From the NCBI GenBank assembly GCA_031268675.1, contig JAIRWY010000048.1:1-64000 (forward strand): a stretch of 64,000 nt of DNA, read 5' to 3'. The first letter of the stretch is position 1. Each line of letters starts with the position of its first letter. The position numbers were made by a program, and so were the translations under genes. The notes under the pieces are model-generated. The model was not told where the DNA came from, searched no databases, and was given only the letters and a program-made list of their open reading frames with translations. Below, piece after piece: positions 54,401 through 58,295 of the stretch. The stretch is from Candidatus Ancillula glyptotermitis (GTDB lineage Bacteria; Actinomycetota; Actinomycetes; Actinomycetales; Bifidobacteriaceae).

Positions 54401-55860
54401 TGCAGTTGAAAGTGCGCGATCCAGATGAATTCACGCTCTCTGTTCACAAAGTGTCCAGTGAAGATAATGCTGGTTTAGGAGATGTTAAATTCACAATCTG
54501 GCCAACTAAACTTGATGAGCATGGATTACCAGAGAGAACTCTTGATGAGCTGGATACAAAACAAGATGATGCAATTACTGCTAAGTCTAGTAGTGGTGAG
54601 CTTAATGCAGGTGATATTGTATTTGAACATATTACTTCATACAGTTACATCATGCAGGAAACTGGAGCGCCTTGGATTTATGCACAAGATCCGTCCTTCT
54701 ATTTGGTTAAATTTACGCCTGATTTTAGCTTGGGCGCAGAAACTGGGCAATATAAAACAACAATTTCTAAAATACTACGCACTAGAAATGAGCAGAATAA
54801 GTTGACTTCCTCGTTATCTACTACTAGGTTGGAAGTAGATACTGAATATCATGACAATTGCGGTGATGGGAAGAGTTGCAATATTGCAGATTTCACTCAG
54901 GATGCTGATAATGACTTTAAGAATGCGCGCCGATTTGTCCTGAATATGGTTGCAGTAGATTATAAAACTTGTCAACCAATTCCAGTGCACCAGCCAAATT
55001 ACACGAAGTTTGATTTTCAGGAAGTTGGAGAAGATGGAACTACGAATACACTAGATACATTTACTTCTCTTGAGAACGCAGAAGGCAGTTTTTTAGTACC
55101 TGAACATAACTACACATTCCAAGATCTAGATGCTGCGCGAAACCAGTACAGAATTGGTGCAGATTCACTTGATGAACATCTGTATTCAGGACCGAACTTG
55201 GAATTAAACAAGAAGTATAGACTTGTACCAGCTCAAACTCCAGCAGGTTACATTCCGCTAGAAGGATTTTATGACATCAAGTTTCCTGCAGGTTCAAATC
55301 TACCTGAAATTACTTATAATTCTGGTAGTTCAGTAGACGAAATTGGGATGAATAAAACGAACGAGAAGGTTACTTCAGTTGATGTAAAATGCCAACTTTT
55401 CAAAGGAGATGCGCATACAATTCACTACGAGCAGTATATACTTGATGAGTTGAACTGGTTGCCCAGCGAAGTTGTGGACTCTTCTGCGAGTACATTGGCA
55501 GTTAGCAGTAATCCGTACGCACTATATGGGCGCGGTATTTTGCCGATTGCTCAGATAAAAGAACGCTGCGAGTTTGATACAACACTAGATTTTGACGACC
55601 AGAACTGTAAAGCGCCAGAACCAGATCCTACCCCTGATCCAACGCCAACGCCTGCCCCTGCAGATTCTAGCGTGCCAGATGCTCCGCCAACTTCTAGTGC
55701 AATTTCGCATGAGGTTGCTAAAACTGGTGTTGATGTGAAAATATCACTATTGTTGATTACTCTACTTCTTATTGGTGCAAGTCGTACAATGCGTAGAAGA
55801 CATGAAAGGCGTAGAAGGAATTCTCGTCCATGGTATTGCGTTAGAAACCAGAATGAATAA
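30466..55860 (+). CDS. Giant (8464-aa) cell-surface protein: N-terminal TM/signal region, TIG/IPT-like domain, ~45 divergent Cna-B/SpaA-type repeats, Pro-rich stalk, VAKTG sorting-like signal
   Basis: Single open frame; recurrent ...L.GA.F.L.....G.....F..L..G.Y.L.E...P.GY units; C-terminal DPTPTPAPADSS...HEVAKTGVDVKISLLLITLLLIGASRTMRRRHERRRR. Confidence 0.93.
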   Translation: MRKMDELKFSTLAESTGATTSGIKRWRWRNSKRGTLLDFRRGNMYSSSTMRLLVFSLALIIPVAVAATSLALYLTSNAATESVFVRTVVNGAKTGSNSAYSGVDANTFVQVELNSQQKIQTQKIKVAADISDPSKTLEVEIKPQFVKSMSITVPGYCSGNQNLDWVKTESECQGTASWASSHWVPEHEELKDVNQIHWTIQWQNKLPSNAPEVTVPLLTSPLFNSFNARAGNGGTDTSSSANDGGTNAGSLVYPFANSNQSAIYKLDGNYLNQPNYDPGFTSSDTSLFGSFVQKSNTAFGTPSLFDSAPINALQLNNYACKANSSSEDCSVGIPVQTHTFEFYTQLADSSTINALQNNGFLNVSFAVSVGKYTQIQNINTIASNSIMYMAGSNIGVANALTHGFNSSNAIPSYQTYNIIVPGTSFDLTTASLGSSDTISPLDAFITTPANVRFNNPPTVPSAPPAVSAVSPSTITTAWSSDTNCGINHDERCGNGGAEVTITGHNFSSSAVVTIGGSPCLSQQVVSSTQIMCTIPRGQGSVSVVATNNFGSSNATVKLTYSSSAPAKTGTGFDIDTDPVLYSANVVGNLYGDTAANANILGETIHTGEGSDDVIENISAYDLTRSAYDNMRVYTESGVENGIREKFLGGSSDSSTGLKQTGLFATTHCEEDATGQVKLPCSFANNSSDAVANYQAGNSADSAHKIVGTKAIPSAGTGAELFNTYRPQSSDNMNGQERASIYYVQNFPTDSNGKILYNDEHAIFEGCQGAWGSTPVPAGCRINGDSSVQNAPGQQFGNGTNIVNFRNSIYGHFNGMAQGKGSSSASIVFPSIKTMGSKIQYSDGNNKEEKVYLEYSNVGNFTMSGSQKKRVISARITISNIITMDPPTWGQSESRPAFTFSNNFYSGMLYQGVKSFDIAVELFDRQTGKRIKFNNVVNNDVITNQNRSGATFALFSLDRDAGNTEFVGQYSTASSVVLNKHGMTYNNSFIALNGGANPNPDVTQNNAYYANVQDPEYVDDPQDATYPSSGVAFPLSGTKFKFLLGTTLGHTFSSITSVSTVAPVQQTAITSVSSPFLVNNRTNSKTDQLLYPNGKPGEVNLDKQIPGYSNREDDLLNRQMITDVFGQKIDHPFNNPYIGTNNDNPVEDEEINCNKTGTACSGEPNPNTYYYYINQPKLALGSETIYQAKKLIIEDELPAGVRLDTNNTIYDYIHQQTSNASSDARNSPIVLWDAGGNTAGVWDQGKSGVSGIPWDSGYVCDASASIPYLPLAVTTDVVTGRQKLHLELTGALLSCLHGGTYSTSNSGQDPMTDLTLRLRVKLVDEVPQGAILEKSNTAKVVYDYTGISFPLVDSTLSIRYELDSSTTRVGARNNPMQQGYNPYDLLFGKVHDINGVVQPLEGATFSLTKLSDDWNTAENPVVLTSTSTNTNLPQDLDGDSVADVDAYGNALLVPKALVKFEALEIGKYKLEETTAPQGFQPIQAQYIEILPENCTDSTLVTGCVRISEQPGDTTALEELNPRGAYNELLTNGRILNTVLANDKLDEPEQAPEFSLKIRKISTQGSPINSTNPNYFATFLLQKKESDGSLTYICHNQQSNSAIEYSGAISWSDATDGSAYASGEQGLICSYETAHNSSGNTDPIIQFPSLSSEFVYQVTEVANYSWHKAGEDGEENAEGGAHTGDSKIYADPLGSYLVNWTSDDKKPHIAYDNTQSVVQIPNKEDISGTETVKNNAVRVGNSFEYNTSTGIIDYNLPNKRNNLFKFKIFKTGSGQPLNGAEFKLYKANSQGDVTSTTPISTQISGYLDQTSPLTSGELDFRGSPVSGCIPTASTVCAHQGLLSGYYLLSETSVPNGFAKENLNWLLYIDDTNFRIKNLGGTTKSAENWTSVAVTAPAQSDLPDDNSFYQATLDIQNYSLQNFKYFSVNPKVVVLEHGVMQPLENAKFEIYECDLMQNCSLSVQTYYSNSDGLLYTLPQGQGQSIKDLRLKQSDTYILKEVQTPDSIAPVSGYWKYQYSGSSLTTSYCTQDGTTEENIASTGIYTTSTAVPVISQNLVNKPLLTKLHFTKVDEFNQVLAGAKFSLTPVLEDGERDEDNSITSISTATGLVEFDNLENGIYELEETSAPVNFRKSSGSFTIILDRVNSSIVQVADNLNNIDYYLERDKQHGIDYHYYDLDLNSVATPVLKNLQYFKLNAIVNAWNSNIDAFGAALSGATYKLLSCPRISSQLPLNLNTTSCNLVGNYTSNVQGELINSVTSTKLSDYDLSASSSYILQETSASSGYQSSGNQYVLKYNQDTFSSEVGIYSSAGVAQYDQSGYNLNLLITTQENQALLQPEDRGNKWISLTDPNISGRIQLKIPSKEQLYSINFTKVWQNNQPLENAKFMVYPASCADVNKSTCPNYQEVFSNAQGVVEFANLKAGIYTIEEKQAPNGYIKSTETATIEVGLNKTLDSNALTQKFINERFYKLNITTQDVLAAATVVTSQISSAKFCLVDLGNYSNSQTIFDYPGLFGDSKVDACKSINGAKLYTSNHDGELILGEDFGVVGAPKLKDEVLNWTHNWAIKQVEAPAGFQLPDNYYLSSYMPNEEQPVVKMFSDSGNADAKTPAHSVWNLADVTDEFPVVDIRKTSEYSFIKKDETGAALNGAVFSLSCMHTEVYSSDEDNYTKTCTSGQVLYATSGSFDATAGKIGWRNLAHGEWKIEEISPPVGYAKADGFNVLTVGGHVENGALVNEITTTNNTNFANTSTFRISTTVSNYQDFPLLNAQFCIVDVNAFNGALENASNQINLPSILSGTSVLHGAFSSTSCDQSSTIGSNLPAQLHLVSNSSGALITSNSVPLDEFNVVGSHTIVLRETAPPSGFKLEDSLYIITHSAVSGPVVQKYTRTSSSDAYTLQDVEFSVNSATSTHFDMLNLSIHNVPVNYNISFTKTRAITNAVLPNAEFGLFKAKSSVVDLDTIWQVDSAAIQTATSLANGLVHFNDILAGTYIVKEISPPNNYKSSNAELLLNLHSAGSSPTQDDSTYANLAVDHTASLTPFTPVQENTVVGGNWAYTFMPLQLDFSNKLYFSFSPRKSADRTNQPLAGAEFCLTDSSTPNNAVANLIANLNTGIATKCHDDKGLKLYSTTNGKFNTKLDGSGQFADDLLLQSDLTSVGNDQQYSLMEITAPKYYNILTSPFLFTRETASSVFASPIVNLEKNITVQANSLGVHLVEATADKTDGTCIDTGTFAGASSRNDLPPYLPLPYEEPTRFCIDDQTEQSSGLEGSSFKLTPADVNGNKLNTPSANALVKTTHADSTGQVHFDDVYASDSEYWVLEETATVDGYKKDTTSRLVKLDEANAANTVAIADPFKDWELYKFNIEKVNITNTAQFLSGAQFGIYECSDADLGERSNFGQRYSRTDVEADKNRRSCSNEVGRFITDVAGEVWNLSKNLQFDKRKIYEVRELVAPNGYETRTSTLAFSFYNNMPIALQVIYWTSQLVIAGTDYNSAMMPVNIAETCNAGTEATQRCDKLLWDTSNARGYGNKALTTRSTNMDVLGIQMYDVPDDSNVIARFQKSSELDNSPLSGGHFMIQTADATGTPIYDTSTTIYTVISGADGKVEIRNVMTNKGLAVGYYLLSEVGAPPGFALNSAVKYLIYITTSTTESPFIQEVVQSKNGPVLGLKQNLSSVVSGTVKSLDINFNAFNKRDFGKDESAWLNSPGYNINLEKVIENSPLAGAVFTLSASNGAGFYPVADFSTGVDGHSADLDNFAFVAGVNYRLEETTPPAGYFLTGDYYDISYDQIMNKPSVTRFVRSEDGASFIDDGIPTAYSYTADNKQVKLLSGVSYSVRATSNLIPSTSAIGTEGNPYNNYIIDTGVGAFVDPETGSLYSATGSLVLKDAFAKFASSNAYLYIPNAGETVLRISDGSVCGVTSDGEGIKTVDESNCTLSDPVHSYTRHNADIGYGQKAYLLDNNAGFLINITTGSYTNALGQTHDQRDAISEPTCKVLPEVLTTSSGSSGSFLRFCTTTQYIFTGSSFPLAHGEALKFGDVVDYTHYGVGAFTVSNQKKLRIVFHKKSNDVVDSVPLAGAIFELCSAELVNESCPQGSSKTATSDSSGNAVFDNTAEGQYRYREQIAPVGYAVGANSTWQEQSFIANSADWVVVNNSFEKTVPIELSNAKESLTLTLAAQKVIGLDTTTPFQDVQFRMCGLNGSTYDQSVQTDVDGKLVFNNIEPGDYTIFVVNPTGYFEIPSVAIHIAPTRSITEGLDSNTVFGINGLTIAQVNSGSSDAAMRQLQISEPIKFIPQFKANAVNKISKFVDGSEDLVEHDLHGTTFELLVETTQNNFQKLCDLVSSTTSVLQFTSNCALGNTGESLKDKYLDKTRQYKLVQTSVDLANETGTPVSVRLIADPVQISGVDLNPGDEKDINIVNNSYPYTLSITKRDAKSNNLLSGIVFELYKCENFANCTEEDITGSGQVVLKTATTNNGQLQFTGLDQSWYLLKEHSVQDGYFKFEPVVVKLDENKHLDLTNTKYFSVDVTNYDRHSADKKPLASSEFELKSTTDDEKYNLMSNTSGQLVVTSAGEYYGRTVDQVHLSSVKSYKLVELSAPDGYQVDGNYTESQTPIVYSNAAVLTIEVLNEPKFSLTFSVVDAQKADKKLAGAEYELCPENASAGSPSCQTATATWQDATSSSSGTPYKLGSGEWTGVVHFNNLKLGTYGLWQAHPAEPYKSKCGGNSNESACSSLAADGYNTEYNYSPNMEKYLITLRHPADIEPRSSFETVDPIAGNLNNLDVQLTPSLVGNSFGLNLGETGTGTGQSIKSQQIFHLWFDKFDGVTYSSLTDAVFRLDEYDGSALVNQINFYSFAGLCKTGQICDASTSSNWQIFPGFYTSPKPTVASLGSSSVRSLDSVQLSTAHNYVLSEVSPPSGYEAVLQYNIRFDTEKQIPVITYGDTPTVLSCASPAYNATGNKFLLQTDGYEIDGVESGHMLKVVATVSSSDGSATDCTTGSAYTSTEDSGKILPVNSWLKWVPGNWNTSIYQVEDIFYQNAAYISIPDVPLDSRFALDFKKLTTLQQDGSVLLDDQISGAVLDANSSNLPALNGAEFKICASDFSAPTITGLLLTNTCATAVSGTKAQKLNNTGDAFEQETTGLQNGEVKFSNLKVGFYTIWESKMPDGYGSGGTPQIGYLVRFFTSPIQGGGYAKLVSVRKLYDIVTQVNQPHEEINGLGDVNYASPIVGDENMQKQCPYTNDQEVIATDIYHSHWCVGKKTVLKFNEPESPNVQYEFSSSSFLPKYTDTGYGDIGTAPENPETSMNYKLDIINRLHAYNYSFKKINSWSEPLEDVGFTAYRIPCQEVVVDACLGNFDLEQKDSYPSLHATSDNTGTVEFRGLFGPETLWAIVETTPPVGFQVSGDPVAYIQLGMNGTSEFATRIVGGSHIQLTLNQETHAIADNWLLKNVKQFPISGTTALEEVVFGTLDQTPVLDDNFSSSNAQGSAKTLQVKNYASSDDTYTDLICSSTCTLESDKVYRIKYVSYETGFRPIALGFYTIDFVQNSTLGPIPRVQFKASEFDEPVEVKQNADTTTGQLTAQEEEDFVKEAHGFSKFWRDAQGDDHLKLKVPLEKIPFKLNLTKQNVDGQNLRNAVFSLCVLNPDGDACLDDNYNQVSTSSSTGRFSFAQEYTNAASKYHLTPLQDSKTYSLVEKQPAPGGYDKLSGNIALYWNNNLPHVQFPDSEIVLTTESAVIENPGTPESYVNVHFSDPLKNQLQMKLDIQKLLTNMRGDVIDDSTPKNATFSAKSVVVNQVGSNYIPAATGSIETTLQTDENGNLTTSPIVAQIDNKHGIIVEETTSVTGYNKLPGYYLVLGDTALPEGVVVYYYSHELSSGNYSRQQVYAGTSSDNFDYTACELSDLDCYRTVKLRIASKPIGFNFYIKKTSGTNLLQGAVFNMLELVKSVPDEKYSIKADGLQISDIISGEDGIAHFEGLDPGTYLLAETPPVGYKLSSTPLHLIQLQKTGTKSSIKAVGAVVENGEFRQSDAQWNTLCESAGQDNTCEVVDASESNNFQASTQNSGANQELVVENYRSIKLNLQLNATTEWADAGSSLTYTSANQNPAKFALCKAQANSSPDCDGAVEILNTGQNGKLAFDMELMTSAAYGYILKQTKTPAGYTGVSGYYRISISDSGSGGVGVLAMYNSGVETDIAEGEKDVQVNATTGRYELNVPNKAVQYELAFSTAWIMTNGKLWGTSKIGDNAYSTASFGLTQLDANGNKMLGSIPYSATSTCTSPMSTTCGKVEFHNILAGDYILEQTTPNIPNETADRYLVQFYQDFSFVDYDGNPDPHPMAKLTKYDLATSLPSTNPSAVYIKDLNEVVDNSFHADFSVTDWTDYNAKEVLIFKNKSQFQIQPKTLNKQTVEEITDAKYKIEACESAGSCISPQILGTNLTGNQVHEIYFSVDKHYRISQTTVNDNFEIDPAAKEYIPETCSFEDGNYPTNCFESAYRVVSSGIYNGSLLINLFTFENTPLFTVAITKLNALTNAPIQGVSFKIDDGNNQYYATTNSSGIARFSQKFKSLSGILYTLNEDLEKPGFLPETGSLGISFDTSASVPSISNNNFLSISNVADITKQFNSDAIGSIRMQNSSSVRNVPVFKVNTRLINALTRTELDPSIASSYTYAFTSGDCVASRMEPIPATLHTGTPCNYNLSLNSAPSDSDYTAPDQNYNFYYNANLKLMAKFNSGQEYELQAVQTGDGVPEITLDYFVFPKLKVQVEKRDSITDDSIAGAEFNLALESCGSSVQINVNICQNPGTVTSTIADQFQSFNALVKTNHYQLSEQNAPTGYTTSSVKYDFNYSSDGNLQMRKVIGTTSTTIEVPLGGVAISSNTDPQTSVQLLDGNTLKFVYKNTKTSKITVHNYDEEIAVEKEKSGSEFKLFDCGVYQNELPLATRCQNPSIIATGLTVDGTLDFLNLQQTHEYKLQEITASGQVQVVSVFIHWDSAATLSARWIVEDDVNTGGYNGTAVASGGQNQADVLDLNVVNKKFKVHLNKYDEQTGQMSGASFEIRDNTGFAIANSRKTTTSSGVIEWTDIAFVSGQTYQLVETSSPTGFALAKTLDFTFSADGTGTTATSSEFTTASFATGQDIGTLAVIVRNQKLQLQATVLSNGKYIEGASFDVYNSTGTQKVAGPFTVSNATSTANLLIQTDALQVGVSYILREVKPADGYASAEDIYFRFDATTRENIVNVGQISNPKNTLVVKTFGVDDKNKENDLTSAAYMVYNGNSEPVCISNSSISIDLFDTYCSLNRGSVYFIKQTGSPSGYRLVDEPIAFTVSGDARDNGVTTVEFINQLFSLQVANTQNDRANNRTSIYGSTFSVNKLINGELQEIPELNNLATDTKGCIEVSNYHFIAGTQYMLVQTKTPDGYISAPNVPLVFEDNEATKTLEVNNQPYLLTVRTKDASTGENLPYPSGAHFILCPSDSKQTENCITSKESSYSGVAGYDFDSAKLQPGTYSLIQVTGPINTGGYAIADLEPVQIERVANYNAGEDGFNTYEVVNHRNSLVLKLFSKTNTSEKINTGTFALFTSDGTSQIGGQEKVYTAEDGSVEIQQNSSIWNLDQVYILRQLTAAPGYIPAPDIRIKFSSTGNPEVLLDDETSAFPFGQVTNDDFVNGQLALNVFNSPLQLQIANFDIDRVTPVSGAYYKICPLVPLAQGETIPISDRTIAGGEDACTSQTQTDENVVRFDGVHILAGVDYRLEQNQTQDGFINASPMLLRFDINGFRANYTIHHGPTLFSIKGAATVNYPEGHNDELTGGEVSGSGKLTLKILSATYKLQLVKYKQNGTTVLNGAGFSLFNEDGTPMGSKSGYSMQPERFTGDSSCDTDIALPVNETGNDVYPTPDGKPYPNLSCASEENNGMLIFTGMMFRTGVSYYLRETTVPEGQLAVPDLRVEVDIDGKWTVRSTVLGNEQEVVSAGVVDNYWEIVSLLDGNLQLKVRDPDEFTLSVHKVSSEDNAGLGDVKFTIWPTKLDEHGLPERTLDELDTKQDDAITAKSSSGELNAGDIVFEHITSYSYIMQETGAPWIYAQDPSFYLVKFTPDFSLGAETGQYKTTISKILRTRNEQNKLTSSLSTTRLEVDTEYHDNCGDGKSCNIADFTQDADNDFKNARRFVLNMVAVDYKTCQPIPVHQPNYTKFDFQEVGEDGTTNTLDTFTSLENAEGSFLVPEHNYTFQDLDAARNQYRIGADSLDEHLYSGPNLELNKKYRLVPAQTPAGYIPLEGFYDIKFPAGSNLPEITYNSGSSVDEIGMNKTNEKVTSVDVKCQLFKGDAHTIHYEQYILDELNWLPSEVVDSSASTLAVSSNPYALYGRGILPIAQIKERCEFDTTLDFDDQNCKAPEPDPTPDPTPTPAPADSSVPDAPPTSSAISHEVAKTGVDVKISLLLITLLLIGASRTMRRRHERRRRNSRPWYCVRNQNE
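55714..55860 (+). other. C-terminal cell-wall sorting-like signal: VAKTG + hydrophobic span + Arg-rich tail
   Basis: VAKTG codons at 55714-55728, then KISLLLITLLLIGAS, then MRRRHERRRRNSR. Confidence 0.7.
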
Positions 55861-55962
55861 TAAAAATAGGAAACTCTAAGCTCTTCGTAGTGTTTCTTTC
55901 AATAAAGTATGCTATATTTGCGTACGAAATGTAGTTGTTTACAATTAGGAAAGGATGATGAA

Positions 55963-56583
55963 ATGAATATACAACAACAAAGGGGCGCGAGGTCTATTTT
56001 TCTGTATGTTTTACTTGGGTTTGCATTGGTGTTTTACCTGTTTTTGTGCGGGAGTAGTGATAACTATGCTCATGCAAGTCAAACAGTTGATGTAGAAAGT
56101 GATGCTGAGCTCAATAGGGAGCTCTACCCATTGAATTTTCCAGAAGATGGAATGTTTATTGATGATGAAACTGAAGAAAATGTAGCCAAACTAGAGGAAA
56201 AGCATAAGATTAAAGTTCCAAATTTGCTCAGAGATATATATGCAAAAAGAGTGGATATTGAAAAAGCTGGGTATGTAGGGGAATCAGAGGGTGAAATTTT
56301 AGTAGGTGTATTGCCATGTTTGTCCACTGGTGATAAGTGTGGTGATGACGGTTATATGAGCATTGATAGAGTATATACTTGGATACTTGAAAATACTGAA
56401 GAGACTGAAGAGACGATTCCCAAGAATTATCTACCATTTGCAATGGATGGATTTGGCAATTATCACTACTTAGATTTGAATAATCCTGCTAGTACTGATA
56501 TTATATATGGAATTGATAATTCGGAGTTCGGTTACGATGGATTTGATTTTGTAGTATTCCGACAAGGAGTTTTACGCCAGTGA
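55963..56583 (+). CDS. Signal-peptide or TM-anchored SUKH (SMI1/KNR4-like) domain protein
   Basis: SIFLYVLLGFALVFYLFLCGSS then PNLLRDIYAKR...IPKNYLPFAMDGFGNYHYLDL; paralogous to the C-terminus of the next gene; ATG 55963 after AGGAAAGGATGATG. Confidence 0.7.
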   Translation: MNIQQQRGARSIFLYVLLGFALVFYLFLCGSSDNYAHASQTVDVESDAELNRELYPLNFPEDGMFIDDETEENVAKLEEKHKIKVPNLLRDIYAKRVDIEKAGYVGESEGEILVGVLPCLSTGDKCGDDGYMSIDRVYTWILENTEETEETIPKNYLPFAMDGFGNYHYLDLNNPASTDIIYGIDNSEFGYDGFDFVVFRQGVLRQ

Positions 56584-56604
56584 GGAAAATTTCACGCTTT
56601 TTAT

Positions 56605-56631
56605 TTGACAAGTAGATAAGTGTGGTATAAT
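56605..56631 (+). promoter_or_regulatory. Promoter TTGACA-15-TATAAT with TGG extended -10
   Basis: TTGACAAGTAGATAAGTGTGGTATAATGG. Confidence 0.65.
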
Positions 56632-56687
56632 GGTACTGTATTGTTTAGGTAGAGAGTTGACAGTGGAGTAGAGGTGGAGTCGTTATT

Positions 56688-57890
56688 ATGAGTGAAGAAT
56701 TGAATAAGGATGGTTGCAGTAACAAGAGCTTGGAAGCAATTGCTGATGATGGTAGAGTAGGTAATGAGCCTTGGGCTAAGAATAGTGGTGTGTGGTCTAT
56801 ATATACTGGAAAAGATCGTGGCTTTGACTTTTCGCCATATTTTCTTGGTGCTTGGTTCTATCCATGTAATTTGAAGGTTCGTTACACGATGGTGTTGGCT
56901 ATGACTGGAAATCGGGATCGGGATTTTAGAATACTGAATAATTTAGATCCTCTTTTTAAACATTTTAATTCAAATGGTTATGTTTGGCATCATGTTTGGT
57001 GGTATCCTTATGAGGATAATGAGTTTATAGATAATACGAGAGTTGGTTGTTGGCACACTTATCCTAAGTATCCTAATTCTGTAATTTTAGATGCGTCTGA
57101 TTGGCAGGGCAAGTGGTGGAGAATGCAAGAACCGATTATTGGTGCTGCCCCTCGATGCTTGATGCAGCTTGTTGAGGTTGGTGCACACAACAATGTTTTG
57201 GGTTTGAATGGGGTGAATAGGCATGCTGGTGCATGTGCACAATATGATGATATTTATTATGATTTGCTTGAAAATTTCAGCATATGGAGAGAACTTTGGC
57301 TTAGGAATTATCCAAATCCATATTATAAAAGAAACCGAATTACCAACGAAGGCTCTGCACTATGTCAACTAAATTTCCCAGAACCTGATTCCAAAGGTTG
57401 TGGTGGCGGGGTATATGTTCCTGATAATCAAACTGAGGAAACTATAGAGCAATTAGAGGAAAGTATAAATCAATTAAACGGAGAATTTAATATAGAAGTA
57501 CCTGAATTGTTAAAGAAAATATATGATAAAAGTATAACGCTTGAAAAATGTAAATTTATGGGAGATGCTGAAGGAATCATTTTGGTAGCTGTATTTCCTT
57601 GTTTCTCTACTGTCGATGATGAATCTGGTGAAAAATATATGAGTATTTATGAATTATATACTTTGCAAACTCAAAATGAGGTTCTAAAAAAGATAATCCC
57701 AAAGAATTATCTACCGTTTGCAACAGATGGTTTTGGCAGTTACTTTTATTTAGATTTGGATGCATCTGAAACTGCAAAGGCTACTATTATATTTGGTGAC
57801 GAAATGTTTCCATCTGATGATGATGAAAATTCTACTGGAATTACGTTTCATAATTTTAAGTACGAAGGGAAAGCTATTGTTGACGCATAA
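56688..57890 (+). CDS. Putative WHH/HNH-like nuclease (toxin) domain fused to a C-terminal SUKH (SMI1/KNR4-like) immunity domain
   Basis: N-terminal TGNRDRDFRILNNL..NGYVWHHV....MQLVEVGAHNNVLGLNGVNRHAG; C-terminal VPELLKKIYDKS...IPKNYLPFATDGFGSYFYLDL. Confidence 0.7.
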   Translation: MSEELNKDGCSNKSLEAIADDGRVGNEPWAKNSGVWSIYTGKDRGFDFSPYFLGAWFYPCNLKVRYTMVLAMTGNRDRDFRILNNLDPLFKHFNSNGYVWHHVWWYPYEDNEFIDNTRVGCWHTYPKYPNSVILDASDWQGKWWRMQEPIIGAAPRCLMQLVEVGAHNNVLGLNGVNRHAGACAQYDDIYYDLLENFSIWRELWLRNYPNPYYKRNRITNEGSALCQLNFPEPDSKGCGGGVYVPDNQTEETIEQLEESINQLNGEFNIEVPELLKKIYDKSITLEKCKFMGDAEGIILVAVFPCFSTVDDESGEKYMSIYELYTLQTQNEVLKKIIPKNYLPFATDGFGSYFYLDLDASETAKATIIFGDEMFPSDDDENSTGITFHNFKYEGKAIVDA

Positions 57891-58176
57891 GTTCTCAGTT
57901 GATTCATGCATTAGTTCAAACCTTTTTCTTTATACTCACTAGAATATACTATTCTTGTTTTTCCATATCTTTCCTTTTTAACGCCTTGAGCTTAAAACTG
58001 TCCAGTATTTATTATGCACTGCACACAAGCAATATATCATCTTTTTGTGTTTTGAGTGATGTAGTTGGATATACATGTGTTGGTTTGGTTTGTTGTCGTT
58101 ATTCAATGTTGTTGATGTTTAAAGTATACATGTGCTGATAAAGGAGTTTTAAGCATAAAACGCTACTATTTAAGGT

Positions 58177-58295
58177 GTTGATGATGGATGTGGATGCACA
58201 AAAAGCAAAAGTTGATGATAATACTCAAGGTGTCCTACTTTAGATGCAAATCCAGCCAAAAGCAAAATGTCATAGGTGTGTGATATAATGAATAT
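58177..58295 (+). repeat. Copy D of the dispersed promoter-bearing repeat (partial, with an internal half-duplication)
   Basis: gttgatgat...aaaagcaaaa occurs twice, then aaatgtcataggtgtgtgatataatgaatatATG. Confidence 0.7.

Noticed and set aside
30466-55860. Dozens of 60-140 aa ORFs on both strands inside the giant gene (e.g. 43458-43877 -, 50097-50414 -, 54482-54805 +)
   Set aside because: No recognisable motifs; expected by chance opposite or out of frame with a very long real ORF
30466-55860. CRISPR-like or tandem DNA repeat array in the 25-kb ORF
   Set aside because: The periodicity is at protein level (divergent Cna-B-type units); no identical DNA repeats or spacers seen
57899-58138. 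79-aa hydrophobic ORF between the WHH-SUKH gene and the chorismate fusion
   Set aside because: No SD, no recognisable motif, F/S/Y/C-rich composition typical of AT-rich noncoding DNA
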